A program made the translations under genes and the position numbers. Positions 12,201-21,998 of a stretch of DNA of 64,000 bases are shown piece by piece (positions within the stretch are counted from its first letter, which is position 1; every line of letters begins with the position of its first letter). The notes under the pieces were generated by a model that saw nothing but the letters and a program-made list of their open reading frames with translations, was not told the origin of the DNA and did no database searches. Source of the stretch: Owenia fusiformis (taxonomy: Eukaryota > Annelida > Polychaeta > Sabellida > Oweniidae); the NCBI GenBank assembly GCA_903813345.2, contig CAIIXF020000006.1, positions 39,397,936 through 39,461,935 of the forward strand, written 5' to 3'.

Positions 12201-15200
12201 CCCTCTCAATATCAGCCATCATTAGTCTGGCGTACAGATCGCTGTAGGCCCTGCGGTTACTCAGCACTGCCTGGTTAATCAACTACAAACAGATATATTT
12301 CCTTTTATATATTTTTCAAATTTCTATACCCAGGATTACAGAGGCTAGCATTAAATACAGGATTTTGGGCATTTTTTGGGCCAGAAGTGAAAAAATTGAA
12401 CCCCCCTTAAATTTTTGGAAAAGTGAACCATTTTGTACAGTCCAGGCTATATAGTTCAGTACCTGTGTATATCATAAATGATAACAAATCATAGAAAATA
12501 AGCCTTGAATCATTCTAATAAAGTATATTTGTTTATGCATACCTGTGAATCTTTAGCAAGTAGTTTATGAAGGTGAGGGGGCATCAGATGAGCAATCTTC
12601 TCTAGAGTATGATTCATTCTAATAAAGTTTATATTGAATATGCATACCTGTGAATCTTTATCAAGTAGTTTATGAAGGTGAGGGGGCATTAGATGAGCAA
12701 TCTTCTCTAGAGTATGATTCATTCTAATAAAGTTTATATTGAATATGCATACCTGTGAATCTTTATCAAGTAGTTTATGAAGGTGAGGGACCATTAGATG
12801 AGCAATCTTCTCTAAAGTATCTGCATATGACTGGAACACCTCTTTCACCTATAAAAGTATAGAAACTTACAAATATAGCAGCTTTCTCCCTAGGATTTTT
12901 TGTCAAGGCGGTGCAAAATTCTCATTTTCACAATTCAGACCAAAATTGGTCATAAAATGCCCATTTTTCATGGTTTTTCTCATTTTCAAGTGGGTGCAAA
13001 TAGATTTTCAGGTGGGTACAAGCCTTTTTTAAAAATCTCAGGTTGGTGCTACACCCACTTGCTTTAATGCTGGGGAGATCACTGCATAGATTATAGAGGA
13101 TATCCTATGATTTATGAGTGATATGATTTTTATCCACGAATGGATATGATATCTGCACGAGCGAGCGTAGTGAGAGAGTGCAGATATCAATATCCATGAG
13201 TGGATTAATGAGTGCTGCTTTTAACAACCCCTATTCGGGGTCATAGCCACAATAACCTGTAAATATGTTACATTGATTTTAATAAAAAAAGGATTCTATC
13301 AAGATTCTATCAGAGACATAATATAAAAGGCTGGCTTTGAATGTAGGGTATAAGTACCAAGAATATAAGGTATTTGACACTAGGGCATAACATTTAAGAC
13401 CCTAGAAAGTAAGGTACAAGACCTTGGAACATAAGAAAAATGTTACTAGAACCTCGTACTAAAGTATGAGACCCAGGAACATAAGGTGAAAGGCTTTGTA
13501 ACACAAGGTATGATGTTTCTGGCAACTGATGTATTTGCAAGGTATAAGAATTCAGTGCAAGATCAGACTCAATAATCTAAGATCAGACTCAATAATCTAA
13601 GATCAGACTCAATAATCTACCCCCAGACCTACAATCCTACATTGGTTCCTACTATAACCAGCTGATTCTGGAGCTCGGCAGAGTTTGAACAACAAGTCAT
13701 ACAATTCTTTGGATAAAAATTGCATTATTTATAAGATTTCTATGAAGTCTTCGCAGTTTAATTCGTCAACCATTTTTCAAAAAATGTGAATTAAACTGAA
13801 ATAAGAATCAAAGGAGTTTACCAGGTCCATTCTATCTTCCTCTATCTGCTGTAGCTGTTCATCCATGTGTTCTATCCAACTCTGTCTAATTGAAGACTCT
13901 TTTTGCACACACTCCCATAGTTCTTCCAACTCAGACATATTGTACCACACGATATCCTGGAAAAAAGAACAACCATAAACATAGAGCTAGGAGGCAGGAG
14001 AGGCTTTTGCCTCACCAAAATAGCATAGCTAGCCTTGAGGCAGACGAGGCTTTTGCCTCACCAATGCTTTACTGAAGTTATATTTTTTGAGAAAATTAGG
14101 TCCCATAGAAGTATACTATCTGGCCTTTTGGTTAATGTTTTGCAATCAGAAACAGTGCCATGTAGTACTGTTTCAAACAAATAGTACCGAACAGCCATAA
14201 TACCAGGATTTCAAAGTGTGAATTGGAGGTGTATATTCATGAAATACTCATCATTCAAAACATCGACACTTAGCTTAGGCATGATATATTAAATTCCAGC
14301 CAATCAGAAGACAGTATTTCAAAAAACTCACATTCTTGAAATAACATTAAATGTGATAATTATTGCTAACCTCATCGGCATCTATTTTTGAGAGAAAGCC
14401 CTCAAGGAGCTTGTCATTCTGTGTGATGTGCCCTATCAGTTCATCCCCTGCTTCAGCAATACGAGGCTCCAATTCCTAAAGAAAGACAAAAACAGTGTAT
14501 TATACCAATATTATAAAATATGTAAAACACATTAACATTGTGGACATTTTGAATTCATGTACATTTGCATGAGTATAAAGTCACGAATTCAGGATGCCTC
14601 CAATTTCAACATATTTAATTAATTATTCCGATTGTTTACACAACAAGGTATTGATTGCTAATTATATTTAATGCAGAGAAAGAAATACAGGAGCTGTGAA
14701 GTATGTAAACCTGAATGATTATCGCCAATATTTTTCTATTTTTTTTATATGCACGCTTATTGGAGTCTCTTTGTACCCTTTTAAATATCACTTTGCATTA
14801 GAGAGAATATGGTATCTACAAAAAAACTTACTGAGCTTATTATGTTCAGTTCCTGGTGCATATCTTCCACTGCGGCCTCATGTCTGTAATCAGAATTATT
14901 AATGTATAAAAACTAGAAAAATAAAAAGTTCTTAAATTTGGTACTCATAGATATATTTATCTTTACTTCAATTTCTTAAAAAAGCGTTTAAAACAATGAG
15001 TACTCATATATTACCTTTGTATCACTGACTAATTCACAATTCATGACTAAAAAATAATCTTTAGTATCTAATTTCAATCAACTGTTCAACTGTAAAATAA
15101 TCATAAAACAAGGCATTGACCATGCAAAATGTCACCACTTCAAGCTGCCATTAGTTACAGACATGCTGACAAAAATTTGGAGACTGTATAACAATATGTC

Positions 15201-16420
15201 ACCACTTCAGTAGTGACATCATAACAATAAATGGACCCAGCTACATGATTGTACCTTTCTTTTCTGCTTTCTGCAATTCTCTCTATGATATCAGACCCAG
15301 TCTTAGCTGGAGCTGTAAAAAAGGATTTCATATATAGGTAAATTATGCATTAGGTTAATAACATGCACGAGCTAAGTAATTTTACTTTTTTTCAAAACGT
15401 AATAATACCAGTTATAATCTTGTATCATACACTTTTTAAAATAGGAAAAATGAAGTCATTAGTGATAACTAGTCTTAAAAACTCATTAACAAGGGAGACA
15501 TATAAAGGAATGAACCGTCCAGTTGGCTGACATGGTGAAAAGGTTTTTGGAAAATGAAGCAAAAATAGGAGCAATGGTGTAAATTACAAGCATAAACCTC
15601 AGGATTGGTTTGGATAATGGCAAAACCATCTATAAATGCTTTTGGGCGATTGAAGGGATATACATTATGGAACTTTATAATGAAATAAAAAATGTTGAAG
15701 AAATAAAAAAATGGGAAATATTTTCCATACCAACTACATCAGGGAGACCACGGACCTCCCTACTTGCGACATTTCTAGTTGGCTGCTTCATTTCATGCGC
15801 AACCATTTGTTGTAGTTGCTTGTGAACCACAGGGTTCTCTGGGTTCGATTCATTTGGGAAACTTTCAGCCCATGTTTGTTGACGACTGGTTAGAAGGCCT
15901 GCTCCTGTTTCTGACCTCCCAGTATTCACGAGGGGAGTTTTTGATGGAATTACATTGCTCTTGCTTCTCCGTACATCTTTCGATTCTTCTAATGTTTTAA
16001 CAAGTTGAACCTACAATATGAAAGAAAGACACGTATTTGTACTTTTAATAGATAGACCATATTTTTCAGTCAGATTATAAGGGAACAATACATACAATGA
16101 TAGGACCACTCTCCCTCACATTTACTAATTTATTCTAAAATGTATCACATCTTGAATTGTATGAGATAGAGTAAATTATGTGTGCATGTTCTTTCATATT
16201 GAATAGAGTCTATGTGATCATGAGTACATTTAGATTTTAAGAGTCGTTTTACAGTATTCTCAGAAATTTCTTCCATGTATGTACATGTACTGTACTTTTA
16301 GCAGATAAATGGGTACATTGAATATAAACTTTAAAACATTACCTGAGCATCAAATATTTGTCTGTAGACCTTTCCGCTGGGAACAAGTCGAACAGGATTA
16401 TTCAATTCTGTATTTGACAT
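6264..16420 (-). CDS. CCDC180: CCDC180-like coiled-coil cilium/flagellum protein, 5' portion (15 coding exons)
   Basis: Exons in transcript order: 16343-16420 (ATG), 15731-16010, 15255-15312, 14832-14883, 14371-14475, 13822-13956, 12753-12848, 12119-12282, 10633-10752, 9955-10123, 9603-9725, 9118-9291, 8603-8718, 7106-7232, 6264-6413. All introns are GT..AG and the phases chain, giving 649 codons; the rest lies left of the window (human CCDC180 is about 1,700 residues). The N-terminus VPSGKVYRQIFDAQVQLVK matches the family start. Later landmarks are RRAYSDLYARLM, FKYSQGAAHVWDVHE and GYEDFHSQQLEIVDSYVGMV, all in helical, coiled-coil-rich sequence. The last visible exon is basic and Ser-rich (RRKKGKGRPGSRASSAASS). 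The family is associated with cilia and sperm flagella; that function here is inferred by homology. Introns are rich in repeats, several beginning at splice donors. A noncoding first exon upstream is possible. Confidence 0.9.
6485..6663. mobile_element. pogo/Tigger-like MITE in a CCDC180 intron
   Basis: Ends CAGTAAAACTTGT (6485) and ACAGGTTCCACTG (to 6663) are imperfect inverted copies (CAGTRRAACYTGT), preceded by TA on the left. The interior repeats GGTGTTCCACTT/AGGTGTTTCACTT. This end sequence is typical of pogo/Tigger-type nonautonomous elements. The right TA is not conserved, so the boundary is approximate. Confidence 0.6.
6664..6722. repeat. Dispersed repeat fragment (TTGGAGACA...ATATGTCA...GTGACAT)
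   Basis: Shares TTGGAGAC(N)AATATGTCA-CACTT and GGTGACATNAAAATAA with fuller copies at about 10360-10475 and 15107-15235. Family unknown; possibly a short MITE, since the GGTGACAT and ATGTCACC pieces are inverted. Confidence 0.45.
6781..7105. repeat. Local tandem repeats duplicating the CCDC180 exon end and donor at 7106
   Basis: Units of about 40 bp built from GAAAATTACCAANGAATGGAAAAT and CTATTANCATGGAAATTTCC recur near 6797, 6960, 7005 and 7060. The unit at 6841-6870 also contains TTGAACTTACATCTGGGTGTTG. That is a copy of the true exon/intron junction at 7096-7120 (TTGAACTTACATCTGGATGTTG), so a decoy minus-strand donor (GTAAGT) plus about 10 bp of exon has been duplicated into the intron. 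Confidence 0.75.
7539..8602. repeat. 68-bp minisatellite, ~15 copies, abutting a CCDC180 splice donor
   Basis: The unit runs GTACTTCCACTTAGGACAG, then AATTACTAGCGATCATAATA and ACATACATGTRCATGTTCCC; for example the same base recurs at 7561 and 7629. Copies differ at a few sites (GTGATC/GCGATC/GCAATC, CTATA/CTTTA). On the minus strand the array starts at the donor of exon 8603-8718: the true junction reads CTTCCACTTACCCTAG and each repeat carries CTTCCACTTAGG. The repeat has therefore grown out of the 5' splice site, but its copies have lost the GT. Confidence 0.92.
10360..10475. repeat. Dispersed repeat copy in a CCDC180 intron
   Basis: Reads CAAGGCATTAATATGACAAAATGTCACCACC, then TTGGAGACTACAGCAATATG and GGTGACATTAAAATAA. 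A second copy at 15107-15235 has the same order of blocks. TGTCACCA and TGGTGACA are inverted, suggesting a short hairpin-forming MITE. Confidence 0.55.
11150..11364. repeat. 29-bp minisatellite, ~7 copies
   Basis: Unit AACTTACATAGATGGATGAA plus CCCATTCAA. Every unit holds ACTTACAT, so on the minus strand (the sense strand of CCDC180) each is a consensus donor ATGTAAGT. Confidence 0.9.
11680..12118. repeat. 29-bp minisatellite, ~15 copies, ending at a true splice donor
   Basis: Same unit as 11150-11364. The final ACTTACAT at 12113-12120 is the real donor of exon 12119-12282, so the exon's own 5' splice site is the first unit of the array. Variants read ACATAAATGG, ACATAGATGG and ACATTAATGG. 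Confidence 0.92.
12541..12752. repeat. 105-bp tandem duplication of a CCDC180 exon end, in frame
   Basis: Two extra copies of a 105-bp unit follow exon 12753-12848 (minus strand). Each includes the exon tail encoding TLEKIAHLMPPHLHKLLDKD, the donor GTATGC and 39 bp of intron. The period is a multiple of three and no copy has a stop, so the frame stays open from 12848 to 12510 through all three copies. Each copy also has CTCTAG before AGAAGATTGC that could act as an acceptor. Confidence 0.88.
12893..13085. mobile_element. MITE copy A (CTCCCCAGGATTAAAGCAAGTGGG family)
   Basis: Inverted relative to copy B at 44490-44672; both contain AAGTGGGTGCA, TTGCACCCACTTGAAAATGAG and end in TGGGGAGATCACTG. 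Terminal CTCCC(C/T)AGGATT and AATNCTGGGGAGA are short inverted repeats. No coding capacity. Confidence 0.65.
13131..13207. repeat. Foldback hairpin, ~28-bp arms
   Basis: The left arm TATCCACGAATGGATATGAT then ATCTGCAC is mirrored by GTGCAGATATCAATATCCAT then GAGTGGATTA. The loop is GAGCGAGCGTAGTGAGAGA. It is a short palindromic insertion in a CCDC180 intron, similar in organisation to the hairpins at 19247, 40149 and 42713. Confidence 0.8.
15107..15235. repeat. Dispersed repeat, second full copy
   Basis: Matches 10360-10475 in order: CAAGGCATTGACCATGCAAA, ATGTCACCACTT, TTGGAGACTGTATAACAATA, GTAGTGACATCATAACAATAA. Lies in the CCDC180 intron between exons 14832-14883 and 15255-15312. Confidence 0.55.
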
Positions 16421-16867
16421 CTTGTTAGGAACGTTTTAGGTGTCAGCTTATACAGTAATTCGTGAAATCATCTAAACGTACAGATCACTTTGATGCATGC
16501 ACCTGTTTGTCATTTCGTCCAATAGAGTGCTGTTTGTATGAACAAGATACAGTAGCATTATATTTGAACTGTCTTCGTTATATTTTAGTACTAGACAATA
16601 CTACTATTCACTAAATCAGAATTACAGTATGAACTGAGATTGGTTTGTTTGACCTGAGACTGAGAACATATTTTCAATTTCGTTTTTTCAGAAAAAAATA
16701 ATTTTACATCATCGGTTAGAAAACTATAGTTTATTTCATTTAGACGAATAGTAAAATAAGAAACAACATATACCGTATGCAAGGCTTCCTTACACTACAT
16801 CCTCGATATATATTGGAAGGGTGAAATTCATAAAATAAACAATTTTTATCGAAATTTAAAAATTTTT

Positions 16868-16881
16868 GCTACCACAGCAAC
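16868..16881. promoter_or_regulatory. Candidate RFX X-box upstream of CCDC180
   Basis: GCTACC-AC-AGCAAC fits the degenerate X-box RYYNYY(N1-3)RRNRAC bound by RFX factors that switch on ciliary genes. It lies 448 bp upstream of the CCDC180 ATG. The match is by eye to a loose consensus, so it could be chance; placement near a ciliary gene raises its interest. Confidence 0.35.
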
Positions 16882-17221
16882 AACTCTCGTTTTCTTGACG
16901 AGATCTCGAAGTACATCTTACACGCGAACTTGTTAGGTTGTTTTAGTCTGCGCTTTATCATTCTATCTCATTTAGAATATGCAATATACTTGAAATTCTT
17001 GATTCGATATCATTGAATAATCAATGAATACTCAATGCTTTTATTTTTCATTAATCGATTGGAAATTCTTAGTCTGGAAAATATGCGCCAGGAAATCAGT
17101 GTCAATCTTATAGCATTTCGTTTAGAGCAATTGTGGCTCTAATGATCTGTAATTAATTTCCCTGGGATTCCATAAATGCTAGCCGCTCCTGTGGAATAAA
17201 ACAACATTTAAATTGTGTATG

Positions 17222-17419
17222 CAGGCCCGTAGCCAGGATTTGCCAAGGGGGGGTTCATTTTTCAAAAATTTCCAGGGGGGGTTCACATTTGACAATTTTG
17301 GCCCAAATATGGCTAAAATCACTTGAGAAGTGCTCAAAATGGTGAAAAACTGCATGATTTTGAAAGAATTTTTGGCCAGGGGGGGGGGGGGGTTCGTCCG
17401 AACCCTGGCTACGGGCCTG
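17222..17419. mobile_element. MITE with CAGGCCCGTAGCCAGG termini, copy 1
   Basis: Terminal inverted repeats CAGGCCCGTAGCCAGG (17222) and CCTGGCTACGGGCCTG (to 17419). The interior holds GGGGGGTTC runs and TTTGACAATTTTGGCC. A second, inverted-interior copy lies at 62892-63047. hAT-like by terminus style; no coding capacity. The target duplication is unclear here. Confidence 0.85.
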
Positions 17420-18790
17420 GCATATGTAAGACCAATGCATTTCCAGGAAAAGCACTTAATAGGGATGATAAAATAACATGTTTTCCTGAATTGTTTTCCT
17501 GATTTTCAATCCCTTCCTCCCCTGTTTTCCTCAATTTTTGTATGAATAAAAATTTCTTAATCAAAGGTCGAAGGGTATATTGCTCTAGCACACTTAAGTT
17601 TTACATGCTATGTGCAGTCACTAACGCTAGCTCGAGGTCGCGTTAACTATTTTCAGTTTCTTTTTGTAAAGCTGAATGGCATGTAGTACATGATATTTTG
17701 ATCTGTTTGGAAAATATAAAGCATCAGGATTGTGATAAAACTAGAATTGTTCTTCAGTTTAAGTTATATAGAGGTATGTAAATCTCTCACAGAAAGTTGT
17801 ATCAAGTCCTGTTTGATCCTTACATGGGGTGTACTGAGTGTGAGGACGCCCAAAAAACTATAGAGGACCAAAAATGACTTGATTCAACTTCCAGTGGTAT
17901 TTCTCATTTTAGAGTTAAAACACAATAGGTTATTGAATGATTTCACTCTTAAAAGTTATTACTTTATATTATTTCCTTATATTGAGAAATTGTACTACGA
18001 ATTTTAAGTCAAAAATTACTTAAATAATCTTGAACTACTGAATAATTTTTAAGTAATTCATTTATGGTGAATTTACTAATGCAAGGAGAGAAATTGAAAT
18101 ACTTACTGTAGTAATTGTAATACTCATTTACATATTTAAGCAATTAAAAAACTCAAAATGACAATATAAGTTAAACCCAAGTAAAATGAAGTAAAACTAA
18201 GTATTTAACTTGAAGTAATTTTTATACTTGGGAAATACTTGGGAAATACTCAGGTAATTCATTTTTAAGAGTGTTGAAGTGCAACACAGGATCACTCTAA
18301 ATAAAAATTACTTGACAACTAGTTTAAGTAATTTAATTTATTACTAAGTATTTTACAAAATTACTTAACATGTATTATATTACTAGTGCTTACTAGGTAA
18401 TTGTTTTTTTGATGTGAATCACTAAATTCAGTAATTATTATACTATCAATGTTAATAAATTACTAATATCTGTATTTTCATTTTATTTGCATGTAATTAT
18501 ATTATTAAGTAATTTCTTCTAGATATAACTTACAACCACTCTAGATATGATTACTTAGTACTTCTGTAAGTAATTCACGTTATTACTTGTTGAATTCAAA
18601 TGCCAAATATTTTTGCATTTGTAAATTGAACCATTTCAGTAATCATAGTTCCACCGAAGTAAATTAATTATTCATACATGTTATTCACTTATAAAATGTC
18701 TTTTTCTCAGTATATTTTACAGATCACAAATCCCCTTCTTGTAATTTAATTACTAAGTATTTCAAATTACTTATAGTAGTTATTGAATTA
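17420..18790. other. Intergenic, low-complexity AGTAATT/AATTACT-rich tract
   Basis: No gene seen. From about 17925 to 18790 the motif AAGTAATT and its complement AATTACTT recur dozens of times at irregular spacing (for example 18050, 18340, 18425, 18760). This gives a tract that can pair with itself everywhere. It could be a decayed palindromic element or a slippage-expanded AT repeat. Confidence 0.5.
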
Positions 18791-18794
18791 CTAA

Positions 18795-18980
18795 CTGTAT
18801 TGTATTGTATTGTATTGCCTTTTATTCCTCCTTTTATAGAAGAGTACAATCAACGTGCAAATATAAAACTCACAATATAAAATTACATAAATTCAACAAA
18901 CATCGAACTATGTGAACCAACAATTATTATTACATGTGAACCAGTAATTAAATTACATGAAAATGTAAAAATAATACAAT
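18795..18980 (-). mobile_element. Possible LINE 3' end with (TACAA)n tail
   Basis: On the minus strand it ends AGGAGGAATAAAAGGCAATACAATACAATACAG, i.e. a 3'-UTR-like end with AATAAA and a pentanucleotide tail, the style of CR1-group LINEs. No coding remnant is visible, so this is tentative. Confidence 0.35.
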
Positions 18981-19063
18981 AACTAGTATATATTTTTTAG
19001 AGTGATATATTCTGCTCGAGAAATTCTGTGTTGGAACGAGATAATCTACGTTAGTATGTACGT

Positions 19064-19205
19064 TATAGAATGATTTAAAGTGCAACTAAAGGATATATTC
19101 TGCTCTAGATATTCTGTATCGGCACTCGACTGCGTCCCGTACCAATACGGAATTTAACAAGCAGAGTATATCCTGTATTGCGCTTCAAATCATTCAATAA
19201 CTTAT
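19064..19205. mobile_element. Palindromic MITE
   Basis: The arm TTATAGAATGATTTAAAGTG ... GGATATATTCTGCTC is mirrored by GCAGAGTATATCCTGTATTG ... CAAATCATTCAATAACTTA. The arms are about 45 bp with several mismatches, and the loop contains CGTCCCGTACC. Confidence 0.6.
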
Positions 19206-19246
19206 ATTATTATATCACTATTTAGCTAGCGACGACGACGATTTTC

Positions 19247-19339
19247 GGTGAATACCTGTAGCACTTTCACAAGGTGATATTCCACTTGCCCTTCGGGCTT
19301 CGTGGAATATCACTTGTGAAAGATGTACAGGTATTCACC
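19247..19339. repeat. Foldback hairpin, ~38-bp arms
   Basis: GGTGAATACCTGT..CACTTTCACAAG..GATATTCCAC is mirrored by GTGGAATATCACTTGTGAAA..ACAGGTATTCACC. The central loop TTGCCCTTCGGGCTTC can itself pair. Arms are nearly perfect, so the insertion is young or maintained. Confidence 0.88.
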
Positions 19340-19745
19340 TCAATAGAGTGAAATATTTGTTCAATATTGTACTCTTACCCAAAATAATCAGAATGTGTTT
19401 TGTGATTTTTATTCAGACTGTGTTGTCCTCACATCAACAATGTCAAGTAATTGTAGATGTAATTATTTATGTTGACCTGAAAACATTGCATCATTTCTAT
19501 ATTGGGTCTCCATACTTAGCAGGAAGTGGATACTTATCGCCAACCATTGTCAAAGAATGCTTGGTTTTTTACAAGATAAATGAATTGCTATATCTTTTAT
19601 TTGTTCCACATGCTGGTGAGAATTACACTAGATAATCAAGGCAAACAAATCCCAGCAAACATTGTACTGTGGATGTAACGTTAACGTACAAGCGTTAGAC
19701 AATCCGCCTATCTAAAAAAAAACTATCCTACATACAGTAGTATAG

Positions 19746-20375
19746 CAGGGTGTCCCGAAAGTATGCCACCCCTAGACAGACATATACCAAGTTCTTCATA
19801 GTATGTGTCATATATCATTTTAAAGCTTATCCAAAGTTACATTGATTTGCAAAGTATCATGGTTCAACTCCCAAATATGAAAAAATGACAGGCATTTAAA
19901 AATTTTGTGTTTTTCCATTTTACTGCAAATCACTAGTCAATATGTCCTCCCGGGCTATCTTAAAAGTAGCGAATCTTTTCAGGTCAGATGGAAGTTGAGT
20001 TAGAAAAAGAGAACGGCGAGGGTAAATATTCCAAGGAAACACTTCTGAAGTGCCTTTAGAGGTTTTAGGAGGAGTACAAAATTCCACACCCCTATTTGAA
20101 GGGTTTTTAAGGTCATATCTGAAAATAATTGCGGTGGTTCACATGGCCAAGGCAGGGCACATTGACTGGTAATGTGGTGTAAAATTTTAATTTGGTGAAA
20201 CACTACATTTTAAGATGACTGTAACTTTTCCCATTTGTGATTTGAACCATTATACTTGGCAAATCAATGTTACTTTGGATAAGCTTTAAAGTGATATACA
20301 CGTATGACACATACTATGACGACATTGGTATATGTCAGCCTAGGGTGGGTGGGGGCATACTTTCGTGACACCCTG
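19746..20375. mobile_element. 630-bp MITE with CAGGGTGTCCCGAAAGTATG termini
   Basis: Left end CAGGGTGTCCCGAAAGTATG and right end CATACTTTCGTGACACCCTG are inverted repeats. Homology of the arms extends inward about 150 bp (TTAAAGCTTATCCAAAGTAACATTG on both). The right end is followed by TA; the left TA is not intact. The terminus resembles the TA-flanked element at 27221-28710 (mariner style). It lies just upstream of the NHL gene, probably in its 5' intron. Confidence 0.8.
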
Positions 20376-20437
20376 TATATTTATTTTTTCAGGAGTTACA
20401 GTATTTTAATTTCTAATTTTGTAACTTGATATTCCAG

Positions 20438-21346
20438 ATGGCAGTTCCAGTTGTGAGGAAGACTAAGCTACAAAACGCAACATTGAAGGCCCCGGGGATC
20501 TCGTATGACATGTGTCACATGAACGAACGACTAATCATAGTAATACCTGGGAATGGAGTCGCAAGGCTTTATGATGACAACCTTAATCCTGCGGAAGGAC
20601 GCTACGAAACAGGAGTCAAGTCACCAATGAAATACACGTTTAACGTACCTAATTCACAACTGAATTATGTGGCCCAAATAAGCAATGGAAAAGTCATATT
20701 CGCTACTGACAACAAGAAAAAACTTTTGATTGTGAAAAACGTACAGGATGGCGCCAATGCTGACGAGGGTAGAGTGGAGGTCACGCTAAACTTCCTGAAA
20801 GATCCCAGAGGTTTAGCTGTGTTTCCAGGTGGAACAATTGATGACTTCAGGCTTGCTATATGTGACTGCGTGGAAAACTGTGTATTTGTAATACGTTTTG
20901 TAAATGGTATCTATGATGGTGGGGTTCCTATGGTCATTGGAAAGGGAGAGCTCGCTTCACCTAATTATGTTGCAGTTCAACAACTTGGAAATGAAGTAAG
21001 GCTGGTTGTTACCGATTTGATGAGAAAAGCTCTATTTGTTTTCCATGAGCAAGGTGCCATACGTAATACGGTTTATTCCTGTGATGGAGTAGATCTAGAC
21101 CGACCTCATGGTATTTGTATCGATAGGGGTGGCAGCATAATATTTGCAGATAGTGGTAACAACCGCGTTGTTCAGCTGAATCCAGATTGTACCTTCAACC
21201 GTGTTCTGCTCAACAAAGACAACGCACCTGACATGAACGAGCCCTGCGGCATTATGATAAAGCAGGAGACAGGCGAAGTAATGGTAGGTGATGCAAAATG
21301 TGATATTTTCACTGTTCAGTACAGAGAAGCAAATGAAAATCTATAA
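20438..21346 (+). CDS. NHL-repeat beta-propeller protein
   Basis: 302 codons, ATG at 20438 directly after a good acceptor (TTGATATTCCAG), so an upstream noncoding or short exon is likely; the frame has no earlier ATG. The protein is built of NHL-like blades: LKDPRGLAVFPGG, LASPNYVAVQQLG, LDRPHGICIDRGGSIIFADS followed by GNNRVVQLN, and MNEPCGIMIKQETGEVMVGD. There is no RING, B-box or signal peptide in this exon. NHL propellers bind protein or RNA in TRIM-NHL proteins; here the partner is unknown. It is distinct from the CARD+NHL gene at 34570-36024, to which it is only distantly similar. The substitution pattern and open frame suggest a working gene. Confidence 0.8.
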   Translation: MAVPVVRKTKLQNATLKAPGISYDMCHMNERLIIVIPGNGVARLYDDNLNPAEGRYETGVKSPMKYTFNVPNSQLNYVAQISNGKVIFATDNKKKLLIVKNVQDGANADEGRVEVTLNFLKDPRGLAVFPGGTIDDFRLAICDCVENCVFVIRFVNGIYDGGVPMVIGKGELASPNYVAVQQLGNEVRLVVTDLMRKALFVFHEQGAIRNTVYSCDGVDLDRPHGICIDRGGSIIFADSGNNRVVQLNPDCTFNRVLLNKDNAPDMNEPCGIMIKQETGEVMVGDAKCDIFTVQYREANENL

Positions 21347-21992
21347 GAACATCAAGAAAGTATTGAGACAATTTGAGAACAAATGCTCGTATACGAGTGG
21401 TGATACAAAAGTAATGGACACACTTTTATGTAAGACATATAAATATTATTCACGGATAGCTAGGCATGAAATATATCCTTGCTAATCAGAACACAGTATA
21501 GCCACCCAAGATAAGTGCTTAGGTAGGCCAAAATGTTGACCTTGCAAAAAAGGATCCTGTGTTTAGTGGTCAAAATCTTCAGCTCCTTATGTTTGAAAAG
21601 AATTAAAGCACATGGCTAAATGAATTGTGGGTAACTTAATGCACTCGTGTAATCTAATATAAACACTCGTGTCTGCTTACAAGGATGTTTAATAGCTACA
21701 TTTATTCAGACGTGTAATTTTTGGGATGTGAATTACTCTATTAAGTACATGTAATTATCATAATATAAATGTTGAAATATCACTAATGTTTGTAGTTCAT
21801 TTGTATGTGTATGTAATACATAACTCAGCAATTTCTTCTAGATATGAATTACTCTCACCCTAAAACTAATTTCTAGCAATTCTTTGTAATTATTCCAATC
21901 TTTATTTTTGAAAGTATCACTGAGCATGAGATTATCTTTTGTATTTTATCTCACTGTAGAATCTTGACTTTATATCAAACAAAGTTTGCTCA

Positions 21993-21998
21993 AATAAA
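21993..21998 (+). terminator. Poly(A) signal, candidate for the NHL gene
   Basis: First AATAAA after the stop at 21346, about 650 bp downstream, in AT-rich DNA. Confidence 0.4.

Noticed and set aside
12065-12247. 60-codon plus-strand frame
   Set aside because: Antisense shadow of a CCDC180 exon and the 29-bp minisatellite.
15610-16000. Plus-strand frames around 15.6-16.0 kb
   Set aside because: Antisense to the well-supported second CCDC180 exon (15731-16010).
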